The notes beneath the pieces are model-generated. The model saw nothing but the letters and a program-made list of their open reading frames with translations. It did no database searches and was not told the origin of the DNA. This document shows, one piece after another, positions 46,137 through 55,247 of a stretch of DNA of 64,000 nucleotides; position 1 is the first letter of the stretch; each line of letters opens with the position of its first letter. Source of the DNA: Mesorhizobium sp. LHD-90 (lineage in GTDB: Bacteria > Pseudomonadota > Alphaproteobacteria > Rhizobiales > Rhizobiaceae); NCBI RefSeq assembly GCF_030929505.1, contig NZ_JAVFVV010000021.1, positions 45,669 through 109,668 on the forward strand, read 5' to 3'. The translations under genes and the position numbers were made by a program.

Positions 46137-47299
46137 CAGCCACCCACCGCCCGCAGCAGCGCACGCGAAATAATGTGCCGCTGAATCTCGCTCGTGCCTT
46201 CCCAGATCCGCTCCACCCGCGCGTCGCGCCAGATGCGCTCCAGCGGCAGGTCGTCCATCAGCCCCATGCCTCCATGGATCTGGATCGCCTCGTCGGCGAC
46301 GTAGGCCAATACCTCGGTCGCCTTCAGCTTGGCCATCGCCATATCCTGGTCGGTGACCGTGCCAGAATCGTATTTCCAGCCAGCCTCGAACACCATCAGG
46401 TCGGCGGCCTTCAGCTCGGTGGCCATGTCGGCCAGCTTGAACGACACGCCCTGGAATTTGCCTATCTGCTGGCCGAACTGCTCACGCTGCGCGGCATACT
46501 CGATCGCGTGCTGCAAGGCCCGCTCGGCGCGGCCGAGGCAGGTGGCGCCGACCTGCAGGCGCGTCGCGCCCAGCCAGCTATTCGCCACCTCGAACCCCTT
46601 ATGCACCTCGCCGAGCACCTGCTCCTTCGGCAGCCGGCAGTCGTCGAACTCCAGCACCGAATTGCTGTAGCCGCGATGCGAGACGTTGCGATAACCCTCG
46701 CGAACGGTGAAACCTTTCGTTCCCTTGTCGACGAAGAACGCCGTGATCTTTTTCCGCTTGCCACGCGGAGATTCCTCCTCGCCGGAAGCCATGAAGACGA
46801 TGGCGAAATCCGCCAGGTCAGCGTGGGAAATGAAATGTTTTGTGCCGTTGAGGACAAAATCGTCGCCGTCCTGCACGGCTGAAGCCTTCATGCCGCGCAG
46901 GTCGGAGCCCGCTCCCGGCTCGGTCATGGCGAGGCAGTCCCACTTCTCGCCGCGGATGCAGGGGAACAGGTATTTTTCACGCTGCTCGGGCGTGCCGGCC
47001 AGAAGAATGTTGGAGGGCCGCGCAACGCAGGTCCAGTGCAGCGCATAGTTGGCGCGGCCCAACTCCTTCTCGTAGAGCAGCCAGGTCACCGTATCGAGCC
47101 CCGCACCGCCGACCTCGGCCGGCATGTTGGCAGCATAGAGCCCGGCCTCGATCGCCTTTTTCTGCAGTTCCTTGATCAGTTCCATGCGCAGATGGCCGGT
47201 CCGCTCGACCTCACGCTCGTGCGGATAGAGCTCGTTCTCGACGAAGGCCCGCGTCGTCTCGACGATAAGCTTCTGTTCCTCGGAAAGACCGAAATCCAT
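46136..47299 (-). CDS. acyl-CoA dehydrogenase
   Basis: The 387-residue flavoprotein oxidises an acyl-CoA to the enoyl-CoA. Family signatures are CLAMTEPGAGSDLRGMKASA, GTKHFISHADLADF, FQGVSFKLADMATELKAADL and the C-terminal IHGGMGLMDDLPLERIWRDA. The general-base Glu is in RIWEGTSEIQR. It starts 4 bp after the carnitine dehydrogenase and overlaps the CoA ligase, so it probably acts on the same acyl-CoA, perhaps gamma-butyrobetainyl-CoA to crotonobetainyl-CoA. Confidence 0.92.
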   Translation of the reverse strand: MDFGLSEEQKLIVETTRAFVENELYPHEREVERTGHLRMELIKELQKKAIEAGLYAANMPAEVGGAGLDTVTWLLYEKELGRANYALHWTCVARPSNILLAGTPEQREKYLFPCIRGEKWDCLAMTEPGAGSDLRGMKASAVQDGDDFVLNGTKHFISHADLADFAIVFMASGEEESPRGKRKKITAFFVDKGTKGFTVREGYRNVSHRGYSNSVLEFDDCRLPKEQVLGEVHKGFEVANSWLGATRLQVGATCLGRAERALQHAIEYAAQREQFGQQIGKFQGVSFKLADMATELKAADLMVFEAGWKYDSGTVTDQDMAMAKLKATEVLAYVADEAIQIHGGMGLMDDLPLERIWRDARVERIWEGTSEIQRHIISRALLRAVGG

Positions 47300-47303
47300 C
47301 GCC

Positions 47304-48386
47304 TCAGCCCTTCTTTTTCGCCTTTACCGGCGTGGCCTTCTTCGGCTTTTCAGCCTTCGCCTTGGCGGCGGCCTGCGAGACCTTCGCCTGCGCCGCCTTG
47401 CCGAGCTGTTTTACGTAGCTGTTGTGCAACTCGCCCGCGCCCCAGCCCTTGCCCTTCTCGGCCTTGGCGAGCGCTTCCATGATGCCGACCAGGTTCTCGT
47501 CGCGGATGCGTTCCAGCTCGCGGATCGACCACTGGCCGGACTGGTCGTCGGACTGCGCGGCAATCAGGTCGACCAGTTCCTCGTTGAACTCCGGCACGTC
47601 CATCAGTTTTGTCCACGGCCAGGCGAGCGCCGGGCCGAACTGGGCCATGAAATGGCGCATGCCCGCCTCGCCGCCGGCGATCCGATAGGTCTGGAACATG
47701 CCCATCTGCGCCCAGCGCAGGCCAAAACCATAACGCATGATGTCGTCGAGTTCCTCGACCGTGCAGATGCCGTCCTTGACCAGCCACAGCGCCTCGCGCC
47801 AGGCGGCCTCCAGCAGCCGGTTGCCGACGAAGGCGTCGATCTCCTTGTTGATGACGACGCACTTCATGCCGATGGCGGAATAGACCTCCTTAGCGCGCTC
47901 GACGAAGGCCTTGCTGGTCTTCTCGCCGGGGACGATCTCGTTGATCGGCAGAAGGTAGACCGGGTTGAACGGGTGGGCGACCAGGAAGCGCTCGGGATGC
48001 TTCATGTCCTTCGCCATGTCCGTCGCCTTGAAGCCGGACGTCGAGGAACCGATCAGCGCGTCCGCTGGCGCCGCCGCCTCGATCTCGGCCAGCGTCTTCA
48101 GCTTCAGCTCCAGCCGTTCCGGCACGCTCTCCTGAATGAAGTCGGCATCCTTCACCGCCTCGGCGATCGACGGAGCGAAGGTCACCTTGCCTTCCCTGGG
48201 CAAGCCCTTCGTCGCCATGCGCTTATAGGCGCGCCGCGCATTCGCCATCACCTCGTCGACCTTGCGCTTGGCCTCGGGGTGAGGATCGAACACCGTGACG
48301 TCGATGCCGTTCAGCGCCAGTCGCGCGATCCACCCGCCGCCGATGACGCCGCCACCGATGGCTGCCGCCCTCTTGATCATGCTCAT
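47304..48386 (-). CDS. lcdH: L-carnitine 3-dehydrogenase
   Basis: The 360-residue enzyme of the 3-hydroxyacyl-CoA dehydrogenase fold oxidises L-carnitine to 3-dehydrocarnitine with NAD. The Rossmann motif IGGGVIGGGWIARLALNG is at the start; DADFIQESVPERLELK, STSGFKATDMAKDM and the catalytic AHPFNPVYLLPINEIV follow. The ATG at 48386 overlaps the HD-protein stop. The protein lacks a fused thioesterase domain and ends in a Lys/Ala-rich tail of about 35 residues (AAQAKVSQAAAKAKAEKPKK). Neighbouring BKACE and regulator genes fit carnitine breakdown. Confidence 0.9.
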   Translation of the reverse strand: MSMIKRAAAIGGGVIGGGWIARLALNGIDVTVFDPHPEAKRKVDEVMANARRAYKRMATKGLPREGKVTFAPSIAEAVKDADFIQESVPERLELKLKTLAEIEAAAPADALIGSSTSGFKATDMAKDMKHPERFLVAHPFNPVYLLPINEIVPGEKTSKAFVERAKEVYSAIGMKCVVINKEIDAFVGNRLLEAAWREALWLVKDGICTVEELDDIMRYGFGLRWAQMGMFQTYRIAGGEAGMRHFMAQFGPALAWPWTKLMDVPEFNEELVDLIAAQSDDQSGQWSIRELERIRDENLVGIMEALAKAEKGKGWGAGELHNSYVKQLGKAAQAKVSQAAAKAKAEKPKKATPVKAKKKG

Positions 48387-49006
48387 GCGTTTGCTCTTCG
48401 TCTTGCCGTTTCGGGATCGGTCAGCACCACGCGCGCACCTGCGCGGATGACCGAGGGATCGTAGGCTTTTCGCCCGAAAACCTCCGCCACGATGGGTCGG
48501 AAGAAGTCGATATCGTACGTTTCGTAATCCGGGTCGAAGCTCGACTGGTCCCAGCGTTCGCAGAACTGGTCGCAATCGTCGAAATATGCGTGACCGGCAA
48601 ATTTTTCGCGCGCGTTTCGGTTGCCGCCGAGATGGTGCGCATAATAGAGCCGCTGGAAGTCGCCATGCTTCTCGACCACCCAGGTGCACTGCTCGCGCAC
48701 GAACGGCTTCAATATCGTCGCGGCATATTCGTCGTGATTGTACGGCGCATAGATATCGCCGATATCATGCAGCAGCGCACAGGCGATCCAGTCGACGTCA
48801 GCACCGTCGCGCCAAGCTCGCGTCGCCGCTTGCAACGAATGGCCAAGTCGCGTGACCTTGTAGCCCGACAAGCCTTCGTCGAGCTTCACCAAGGCATCGA
48901 GCAAGCGCTCGCCGGTCCTTGCGGCATAGTCGGTCTCGTGCGCTGTGAGGAATTCGTACTCCTCCCGCGTCCCGTCCTTCATCGCTGTGAATTCGACCGT
49001 CTTCAC
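48383..49006 (-). CDS. HD-domain protein of the carnitine operon, possible diiron oxygenase
   Basis: The 207-residue protein has an HD fold with all six likely metal ligands: His56 (LGHSLQAATRA), His80 and Asp81 (ALLHDIGD), His91 (YNHDEYA), His114 (VVEKHGD) and Asp153 (ERWDQSSFD). The spacing His56-24-His80 and His91-23-His114, and QRLYYAHH after it, resemble the mixed-valent diiron oxygenases PhnZ and TmpB more than phosphohydrolases. It overlaps lcdH and follows BKACE by 22 bp, the place where Pseudomonas carnitine clusters carry the thioesterase CdhB. A quaternary amine substrate is inferred; a plain phosphohydrolase remains possible. Confidence 0.75.
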   Translation of the reverse strand: MKTVEFTAMKDGTREEYEFLTAHETDYAARTGERLLDALVKLDEGLSGYKVTRLGHSLQAATRAWRDGADVDWIACALLHDIGDIYAPYNHDEYAATILKPFVREQCTWVVEKHGDFQRLYYAHHLGGNRNAREKFAGHAYFDDCDQFCERWDQSSFDPDYETYDIDFFRPIVAEVFGRKAYDPSVIRAGARVVLTDPETARRRANA

Positions 49007-49028
49007 CGCAGGCTCCCGATCGCTGCCG

Positions 49029-49946
49029 CTATGCCTGAAGCGGCGCGCGCTTCGTCAGATTGAGCTTCTTGCGCACCTCGTCCGGCCCGATCACCCGCGC
49101 GCCCATGCTCTCGACGATGGTGACTGCCCGCTCGACCAGTTGCGCGTTGGTCGCCAGCACGCCCTTGTCGAGCCAAAGATTGTCCTCGAGCCCGACGCGC
49201 ACATTGCCGCCGGCCAGCACCGCGGCCGCCGCATAGGCCATCTGGTTGCGGCCGATGGAGAAGGCCGACCACGTCCAGTCCGACGGCACGTTGTTGACCA
49301 TCGCCATGAAAGTGTTGAGGTCGTCCGGCGCACCCCACGGCACGCCCATGCAAAGTTGCACCAGCGCGTCGGGTTTCAGGACGCCCTCGGAGACGAGCTG
49401 TTTCGCGAACCACAGGTGCCCGGTGTCAAAAGCCTCGATCTCGGGCTTGACGCCCATTTCGGTCATCATGCCGCCCATGGCGCGCAGCATGCCCGGCGTG
49501 TTGGTCATCACATAGTCGGCCTCGTTGAAATTCATGGTGCCGCAGTCGAGCGTGCAGATCTCTGGCAGGCACTGGCGCACATGCTCGACGCGGTTCGACG
49601 CGCCGCCCATGTCGGTGCCCTGTTCCTTCAGCGGCAGCGGGTTTTCGACCGGCCCGAACACCATGTCGCCGCCCATGCCGGCGGTCAGGTTCAGCACCAC
49701 GTCGACTTCTGCCTCACGGATGCGCTCGGTCACCTCGCGGTAGAGCGAGACGTCGCGGCGCGGCTTTCCCGTCTCGGGGTCGCGCACATGGCAATGCACG
49801 ATCGCCGCCCCAGCTTTCGCCGCCTCGATCGCCGAGTCGGCGATCTGCTTTGGCGAGCGCGGCACATGCGGGCTGCGGTCCTGCGTGCCGCCGGAGCCGG
49901 TGACGGCACAGGTGATGAAAACCTCGCGGTTCATTTCGAGCGGCAT
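49029..49946 (-). CDS. beta-keto acid cleavage enzyme (BKACE), 3-dehydrocarnitine type
   Basis: The 305-residue DUF849 enzyme condenses a beta-keto acid with acetyl-CoA and splits it; for 3-dehydrocarnitine this gives acetoacetate and betainyl-CoA. Motifs are VFITCAVTGSGGT, the zinc-binding IVHCHVRDPETGKP, LNLTAGMGGDM, DCGTMNFNEADYV and EAFDTGHLWFAKQL. The ATG at 49946 lies behind GGAGGAAAATTC. It heads the carnitine operon and is divergent from the CdhR-like activator. The substrate is inferred from lcdH next to it. Confidence 0.92.
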   Translation of the reverse strand: MPLEMNREVFITCAVTGSGGTQDRSPHVPRSPKQIADSAIEAAKAGAAIVHCHVRDPETGKPRRDVSLYREVTERIREAEVDVVLNLTAGMGGDMVFGPVENPLPLKEQGTDMGGASNRVEHVRQCLPEICTLDCGTMNFNEADYVMTNTPGMLRAMGGMMTEMGVKPEIEAFDTGHLWFAKQLVSEGVLKPDALVQLCMGVPWGAPDDLNTFMAMVNNVPSDWTWSAFSIGRNQMAYAAAAVLAGGNVRVGLEDNLWLDKGVLATNAQLVERAVTIVESMGARVIGPDEVRKKLNLTKRAPLQA

Positions 49947-50016
49947 GAATTTTCCTCCGGTTGTCGCGACCATGCCCCACTTGCCTTTTTGGGCCTTTGC
50001 ATTTTACGAACTACAA

Positions 50017-50994
50017 ATGGCAGAAAGCGAAAAACAGTCGATCTTCCGGCCGGAGCGGGCGCCGCTTGGCGTGACATTCCTCGTGCTCTCCGGCTCCTCT
50101 ATCATGTGCGTGGCATCCGCGGTCGATCCGCTGCGCGCCGCCAACCGCGTTAGCGGCGAGACGGTGTTCGACTGGAAGATCGTCTCCGCGGACGGCGCAA
50201 TGCCGACAACGACCTCCGGCCTGCCCGTCGCGGTATCGGGCCGCTTCGATCCTTCCGAACGGACCGGCATGCTGGCCATTGTCGGCGGCTTCGGCACGCG
50301 CGACCACGGCACGCCGGCGCTGCTTTCCGGCATCCGTCGCGCCGCCCGTTCCGCGCGCGCCTATGGCGGCATCGAGGCCGGCTCCTGGCTGGTCGCCCGC
50401 GCCGGCCTGCTGGAAGGCCGCGCCGCCACCACCCACTGGGAGGACATGGAGGATTTCACCGCCGCCTTCCCCGGCACCGACGTTCGCCCCGACCGCTACG
50501 TCATCGACGGACCGGCCTTCACTGCCGGCGGCGCCTCTCCCACCTTCGACCTCATGCTCCACCTCATCCGCTCGCGGCTCGGCATGGCGGTGGCGCTCGA
50601 TGTGGCCTCCGTCTTCATCTACGACCAAGCGCGCGCCGCCACCGACGCCCAGCCGCTGGTCTCGCTCGGCCGGCTCGACGGTTACGATCCGCGGCTGGCC
50701 CAGGCGATCCGGTTGATGGAAACTCACATCGACCAGCCGCTCACCACGGCCGCTATCGCTCGGCGCGCCGGGGTGACCGCCCGCACGCTGGAAGGCATTT
50801 TTACCCGCTCGATCGGCGAGACGCCCGGTGCCTACTACCTGCGCCTCCGCCTCCACGCCGCCCGGAGGCTGGTGCTCGACACCCGCATCGCCATGGCCGA
50901 CATCGCCGCCCGCTGCGGCTTTTCCAGCTCCGCCGCTTTTTCCCGCGCCTTCTCGCGGGCGTTCGGCAATCCACCAACCGCCATGCGCCGCTGA
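50017..50994 (+). CDS. GlxA/CdhR-type AraC-family transcriptional regulator
   Basis: The 325-residue regulator has an N-terminal class I amidotransferase-like domain without obvious catalytic Cys function (PLGVTFLVLSGSSIMCVASA, VVGGFGTRD-like AIVGGFGTRDHGT) and a C-terminal AraC domain (AIARRAGVTARTLEGIFTRS, DIAARCGFSSSAAFSRAFSR). CdhR activates carnitine dehydrogenase genes in Pseudomonas. Here it is divergent from the BKACE-led operon across 70 bp, so the same role is likely. Confidence 0.9.
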   Translation: MAESEKQSIFRPERAPLGVTFLVLSGSSIMCVASAVDPLRAANRVSGETVFDWKIVSADGAMPTTTSGLPVAVSGRFDPSERTGMLAIVGGFGTRDHGTPALLSGIRRAARSARAYGGIEAGSWLVARAGLLEGRAATTHWEDMEDFTAAFPGTDVRPDRYVIDGPAFTAGGASPTFDLMLHLIRSRLGMAVALDVASVFIYDQARAATDAQPLVSLGRLDGYDPRLAQAIRLMETHIDQPLTTAAIARRAGVTARTLEGIFTRSIGETPGAYYLRLRLHAARRLVLDTRIAMADIAARCGFSSSAAFSRAFSRAFGNPPTAMRR

Positions 50995-51250
50995 TCGCTT
51001 GAACAAATGGGCCTTGAGCCCGCTCCTACGTCTCCTGCTCGCGCGACGCATCGTTCGTCTTTTGTTCCGATCTGTCAAGATCTAATGTTGCCGTGGCACA
51101 ACGCAACCGAAAACCACCCAGGCGTTGCGAAGGAACGGTCGGGGCCGTTGTCGATTGCCCATGCACACGCTGGAAGCGGGCGTCACCGGTGCCTGTCGCT
51201 CAATTCTGACATCCGGGAATGAATGGCTGGACTGCCGCAGCGGGCACGCC
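50995..51250. other. gene-free stretch with one end of a direct repeat
   Basis: No gene is supported. GGCACAACGCAACC at 51095-51108 recurs as GGCACGACGCAACC at 51764-51777 in the same orientation, bracketing the small gene at 51251 with 669 bp between repeat starts. Nothing else was recognised. Confidence 0.4.
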
Positions 51251-51496
51251 TCACGCCGCCTTGTCGGACGGACGGTCGAAACCACCCTCGATCCTTTCCC
51301 GCATGCGGTCGGCCAGAACCTTTTCCAGCCGCTTCGCCACGCCGGCCTCCCAGGCGTTGGTCCTGCCGTCTTCGGCTCGCACCGCCACCGGCAGCGCCAG
51401 CAAGCGGTCGACGATCGAATCCTCCTCGCCGAAACCCTCGAAAATCTCGGCGACGAGGCGGCCCGGCAGCGCGTGATCCGTACGATTCGTTTCCAT
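51251..51496 (-). CDS. small hypothetical protein
   Basis: The 81-residue acidic, helical protein (ALPGRLVAEIFEGFGEEDSI, VDRLLALPVAVRAEDGRTNA, AKRLEKVLADRMRERIEGGF) has ordinary coding composition unlike the overlapping frames. A start at 51508 (MLAGMETN) is also possible; neither has a strong ribosome site. No family is recognised. It stands alone between the carnitine regulator and xylA. Confidence 0.5.
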   Translation of the reverse strand: METNRTDHALPGRLVAEIFEGFGEEDSIVDRLLALPVAVRAEDGRTNAWEAGVAKRLEKVLADRMRERIEGGFDRPSDKAA

Positions 51497-51785
51497 GCCG
51501 GCAAGCATAGAGCCCGTTCATGACGGCGCGAAGGCAAGCCCGTGCCGGAAATGTGGTCCGCCTCGCCCGGGCGTTCCAAACCCATGCGATTGCTGGCAAA
51601 ATGCGTTCCGGAACTTGTTGCGAAGGCTGATCGTCGTCCCAACTCTGCCGCGGCGCGGTAGGCTCTGCCCGCGCTCGCGAGAACAGTTCGACCGGCGCGG
51701 TGCAGCTTGCGCAGCGCGCCGACGAAGTCAAGGCCGGCTGAGAACTGGCTGCCTCCCGTCGGCGGCACGACGCAACCAAAAGTCG
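51497..51785. other. gene-free stretch upstream of the small gene
   Basis: Open frames here overlap each other and show no family resemblance. Besides the right copy of the 14-bp direct repeat (51764-51777), nothing was recognised. It presumably contains the promoter and leader of the small minus-strand gene. Confidence 0.35.
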
Positions 51786-51824
51786 TCAAAAGTCCAGGCA
51801 GCGAGGAACTTCGCTCCCCTGGAC
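51786..51824 (-). terminator. rho-independent terminator of xylA
   Basis: On the minus strand GTCCAGG, then AGCGA, pair with TCGCT and CCTGGAC around a short loop, followed by TTTTGACG. It begins 14 nt after the xylA stop at 51838, an ideal terminator position. Confidence 0.85.
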
Positions 51825-51837
51825 GAGTCGTGTCGGG

Positions 51838-53148
51838 TCACACGTAACGGTTGACGATGTTCTCCAAAAGCTCCTGGCGGCCGGAGCGCGGCTGGGGCTC
51901 GATGCCGCGGCTGGTGACGTAGTGCTCGATTTCGTCCAGCGTGTAGCCGCCGGCCAAAACCTTCTTGGCCTCGGCGCCGTCCCAGCCGACGTAGCGGTCG
52001 GCCAGCGGGCCGGAGAGCGCCTTGTCCTCGATCATTTTCGCCGCCGCCTTGAGGCCGCGGGCGCAGCAGTCCATGGCGCCGATATGGCCGATCAGCAGAT
52101 CCTGCGGGTCGAGCGACTGGCGGCGCAGCTTTGCGTCGAAATTGGTGCCGCCGGTGGTGAAGCCGCCGGCCTGCAGCACGTAGTAATAGGCCAGCGCCAT
52201 TTCCGGGACGTTGTTGGGGAACTGGTCGGTGTCCCAGCCCGACTGGTAGTCGTTGCGGTTCATGTCGATCGAACCGAAGACACCGAGGCTGCCTGCCAGC
52301 GCCAGCTCGTGCTCGAAGGAGTGGCCGGCGAGGATGGCGTGGCCCTGCTCGATGTTGAGCTTGACCTCGTTCTCCAGCCCGAAGTCTTTCAGGAAGCCGT
52401 AGACGGTGGCGACGTCGTAATCGTACTGGTGTTTTGTCGGTTCCTGTGGCTTCGGCTCGATCAGGATCGTGCCCTGGAAACCGATCTTGTGCTTGTAGTC
52501 GACCACCATCTGCAGGAAACGCCCGGCCTGCTGGCGCTCGCGCTTCAGGTCGGTGTTGAGCAGGGTCTCGTAGCCTTCGCGGCCGCCCCACAGGACATAG
52601 TTCTCGCCGCCGAGCTTCTTGGTGGCGTCGATGCAGCGTTTCACCGTCGCCGCCGAGTAGAGGAAAACGTCCGGATCGGGATTGGTGGCCGCACCCGCCA
52701 TGAAACGGCGGTTGGAGAACAGGTTCGCCGTTCCCCACAGTAGTTTTACGCCGGTCTCGGCCTGCTTTTGGGCGAAGATGTCGACGATCTCGTCGAGGCG
52801 CGCCGCGCTTTCGGCAAAGTTCTTGCCCTCGGGGCGCACGTCGGCGTCATGGAAGCAGTAGTAGGGCGCACCAAGCAGCGAAAACATCTCGAAGGCGACG
52901 TCGGCCTTCAGCTTCGCCTTGTCCATGCTCTCGCCGAACCAGGGGCGCTCGAAAGTCTGGCCGCCGAACGGGTCGCCGCCCGGCCAGGCAAAGGAGTGCC
53001 AGTAGGCGACGGCAAAACGCAGGTGGTCCTCCATGCGCTTGCCGGCGACGATCTCGTCCTTGTTGTAGAAGCGATAAGCCAGCGGGTTGGTCGAATCCGG
53101 GCCTTCATACTTGGCCGGCTTGATGTCGCCGAAAAATCCTGTGCTCAT
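51838..53148 (-). CDS. xylA: xylose isomerase
   Basis: The 436-residue TIM-barrel enzyme converts D-xylose to D-xylulose. Signatures include [20 protein letters not shown], the catalytic His in [61 protein letters not shown] and [16 protein letters not shown] with metal ligands. Length matches the family. It lies 3 kb from xylB on the same strand with two small features between; no xylose transporter or xylR is in the window. Confidence 0.96.
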   Translation of the reverse strand: MSTGFFGDIKPAKYEGPDSTNPLAYRFYNKDEIVAGKRMEDHLRFAVAYWHSFAWPGGDPFGGQTFERPWFGESMDKAKLKADVAFEMFSLLGAPYYCFHDADVRPEGKNFAESAARLDEIVDIFAQKQAETGVKLLWGTANLFSNRRFMAGAATNPDPDVFLYSAATVKRCIDATKKLGGENYVLWGGREGYETLLNTDLKRERQQAGRFLQMVVDYKHKIGFQGTILIEPKPQEPTKHQYDYDVATVYGFLKDFGLENEVKLNIEQGHAILAGHSFEHELALAGSLGVFGSIDMNRNDYQSGWDTDQFPNNVPEMALAYYYVLQAGGFTTGGTNFDAKLRRQSLDPQDLLIGHIGAMDCCARGLKAAAKMIEDKALSGPLADRYVGWDGAEAKKVLAGGYTLDEIEHYVTSRGIEPQPRSGRQELLENIVNRYV

Positions 53149-53286
53149 GATCTTGTCTCCTCTCGAATTTCAGCCGGCTGTCCCGGCCGCGATGGAACGG
53201 GCGCGCGGCCGATTACCTGGCGCGTAATTGGTTTCATGCCGGCGGCGGTGGAAAACGCTCCCGTCGAAACCACAGGAGACAAAACC

Positions 53287-53646
53287 ATGACCGAGTTGAA
53301 CCGAATCGCCGAACGCTACATCGCCGCCTGGAACGAGACCGACGCGGCCAAGCGCAAGGCGCTGCTCGACGCGACCTTCACCGGCGACATCAGCTATGCC
53401 GACCCGGTCATGCAGGGCGATGGCCATGACGGTCTCGGTGCGCTGATAGAGGGCGCGCAGCAAAAATTTGCCGGCTTCCGGTTTTCGCTGAAGGGAACGC
53501 CGGACGGCTTTGCCGACTACATCCGCTTTTCCTGGGCTCTCGGGCCGGCGGGGGCGGAAAGCGTCGTCGAGGGTACGGATGTCGGCGTTGTCAAGGACGG
53601 CCGGCTTAAAATGGTGCGGGGGTTTCTGGACAAGGTGCCGGGGTGA
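53287..53646 (+). CDS. NTF2-like (SnoaL-type) protein
   Basis: The 119-residue protein shows IAERYIAAWNETDAAKRKAL, DATFTGDISYADPVMQGDGH and KDGRLKMVRGFLDKVPG, a typical single NTF2-like domain. The ATG at 53287 has AGGAGAC upstream. It is divergent from xylA across 138 bp and converges on xylB. The role is unknown; these domains bind or isomerise small molecules. Confidence 0.83.
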   Translation: MTELNRIAERYIAAWNETDAAKRKALLDATFTGDISYADPVMQGDGHDGLGALIEGAQQKFAGFRFSLKGTPDGFADYIRFSWALGPAGAESVVEGTDVGVVKDGRLKMVRGFLDKVPG

Positions 53647-53647
53647 A

Positions 53648-53783
53648 TTCTCTTCTCCCTCACGGGGAGAAGATGCCGGCAGGCAGGTCCGAAGGACGGG
53701 CGGCACAAACGGCGACGGTCGGCGCCGTCCCTCATCCGGCCCTTCGGGCCACCTTCTCCCCCTGAACGGGGAGAAGGGAAGAG
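53648..53783. repeat. palindromic repeat element, type D
   Basis: Bounded by CTTCTCCCTCACGGGGAGAAG on the left and CTTCTCCCCCTGAACGGGGAGAAG on the right, with CCGGCCCTTCGGGCC internally. It fills the gap between the convergent NTF2-like and xylB genes and may terminate both. Confidence 0.8.
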
Positions 53784-53795
53784 CTGCCGCTCGTT

Positions 53796-55247
53796 TCACA
53801 TCGTGCCCCTGATCGCCGGGTAAAGCGCGCGGTAGCGGGCGTAGGCGTCGTCATAGGCGGTGGCAAGTTTTTCGACCGGCTCGATCGTCTCGGCGGTGGC
53901 GGGCGCGGTGAGCACATGGTGCGGATCGGCGTTTTCGGCGGCGATCAGGCCGAGGCGGGCGGCGCCGAAGGCCGCGCCGAAATCGCCGTCGGCGGGAATG
54001 TCGACCGGAATGCGCAACGCCGTGGCAATCGCTTTCAGCCAATAATGCGAGCGCGAACCGCCGCCCACGGCGGTAACGCGCGACAGCTTCGTGCCGGCGG
54101 CTTCCAGCGCGTGAAGACAGTCGCGGAAGGCGAAGGCCACGCCCTCCAGCACCGCCTGGGCAAGCACCGAAACGTTGGATTCATGCGCCAGCCCGGTGAA
54201 GGAGCCGCGAATGATGGCGTCGTTATACGGGGTGCGCTCGCCGGAGAGATAGGGCAGGAAGGTCACGCCGGTCGGCTTGCGAAGTCCCTCGCCGAGATCG
54301 GCTGTGAGGTCGGCGGCATTGCGGCCGCTTATGCCAGCCAGCCAGTTCAGCGAATCCGTGGCCGACAGGATGACGCCCATCTGGTGCCAGGCGTTGGGCA
54401 GCGCATGGCAGAAGGCATGCACGGCGCTTTCCGGATTGGGCAGGTAGGAATCGTTGGCGGCGAAGAGCACGCCCGACGTGCCGAGCGACACGAAGGCCTG
54501 GCCGGCCTTGACCGTGCCCATGCCGCAGGCGGAAGCCGCATTATCGCCGGCGCCGCCGGCTATCACGACGTTTTGCGGCAGGCCCCAGCGCCCGGCGAGT
54601 TCGGCACGCAGCGTACCGGCCGGCTGCGTGCCCTCGACCAGCGACGGCATGTGTTCTTCGCCGAGGTGCGTGGCTTCGAGCAGCGGCACCGACCATTTGC
54701 GTGCGCCGGTGTCCAGCCACGAGGTGCCGGCCGAATCCGACATCTCGGAAATATGCTCGCCGGTCAGCCACAGGCGCAGATAGTCCTTCGGCAACAGCAC
54801 TTTTCGGACTTTTGCAAAGATATCCGGCTCGTTGTTTCTCACCCAAGCCAGCTTCGGTGCGGTGAAGCCGGGAAAGACGATGTTGCCGGTGATCTTGCGG
54901 AAACGCGGGTCGGCGTCGAGCTCAGCCGCCTCGCGAAAGCTGCGGGTGTCGTTCCACAGGATGCAGGGACGCAGCACATGATCGCCGTCGCCGAGGATCG
55001 TGGCGCCATGCATGTGGCCGGAAAGCCCGATCCCCTTGACCGCAGCCGTCTCCTTCGGGTGTTTCGTTTTCAGAGCGGCAAACGCATCCTCGGTCGCCGC
55101 GATCCACCCGGCGGGATCCTGCTCCGACCAGCCGGGATTGGGCCGCGATACGTCGATGGGCGCGCTGGCCGAGCCGGCGATCTCCTGCTCGCCGTCGATC
55201 AACAGCAATTTCACGCCGGACGTGCCGAGGTCTATGCCGAGATACAT
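53796..55247 (-). CDS. xylB: xylulokinase
   Basis: The 483-residue FGGY kinase phosphorylates D-xylulose. N-terminal YLGIDLGTSGVKLLLID, GLSGHMHGATILG, SDSAGTSWLDTGARKW and the C-terminal phosphate loop VTAVGGGSRSHYWLKAIATA are intact. The ATG at 55247 follows GGGAGGATTG and begins directly at the family N-terminus; the frame to 55316 is not needed. It shares the pathway and strand with xylA. Confidence 0.95.
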   Translation of the reverse strand: MYLGIDLGTSGVKLLLIDGEQEIAGSASAPIDVSRPNPGWSEQDPAGWIAATEDAFAALKTKHPKETAAVKGIGLSGHMHGATILGDGDHVLRPCILWNDTRSFREAAELDADPRFRKITGNIVFPGFTAPKLAWVRNNEPDIFAKVRKVLLPKDYLRLWLTGEHISEMSDSAGTSWLDTGARKWSVPLLEATHLGEEHMPSLVEGTQPAGTLRAELAGRWGLPQNVVIAGGAGDNAASACGMGTVKAGQAFVSLGTSGVLFAANDSYLPNPESAVHAFCHALPNAWHQMGVILSATDSLNWLAGISGRNAADLTADLGEGLRKPTGVTFLPYLSGERTPYNDAIIRGSFTGLAHESNVSVLAQAVLEGVAFAFRDCLHALEAAGTKLSRVTAVGGGSRSHYWLKAIATALRIPVDIPADGDFGAAFGAARLGLIAAENADPHHVLTAPATAETIEPVEKLATAYDDAYARYRALYPAIRGTM

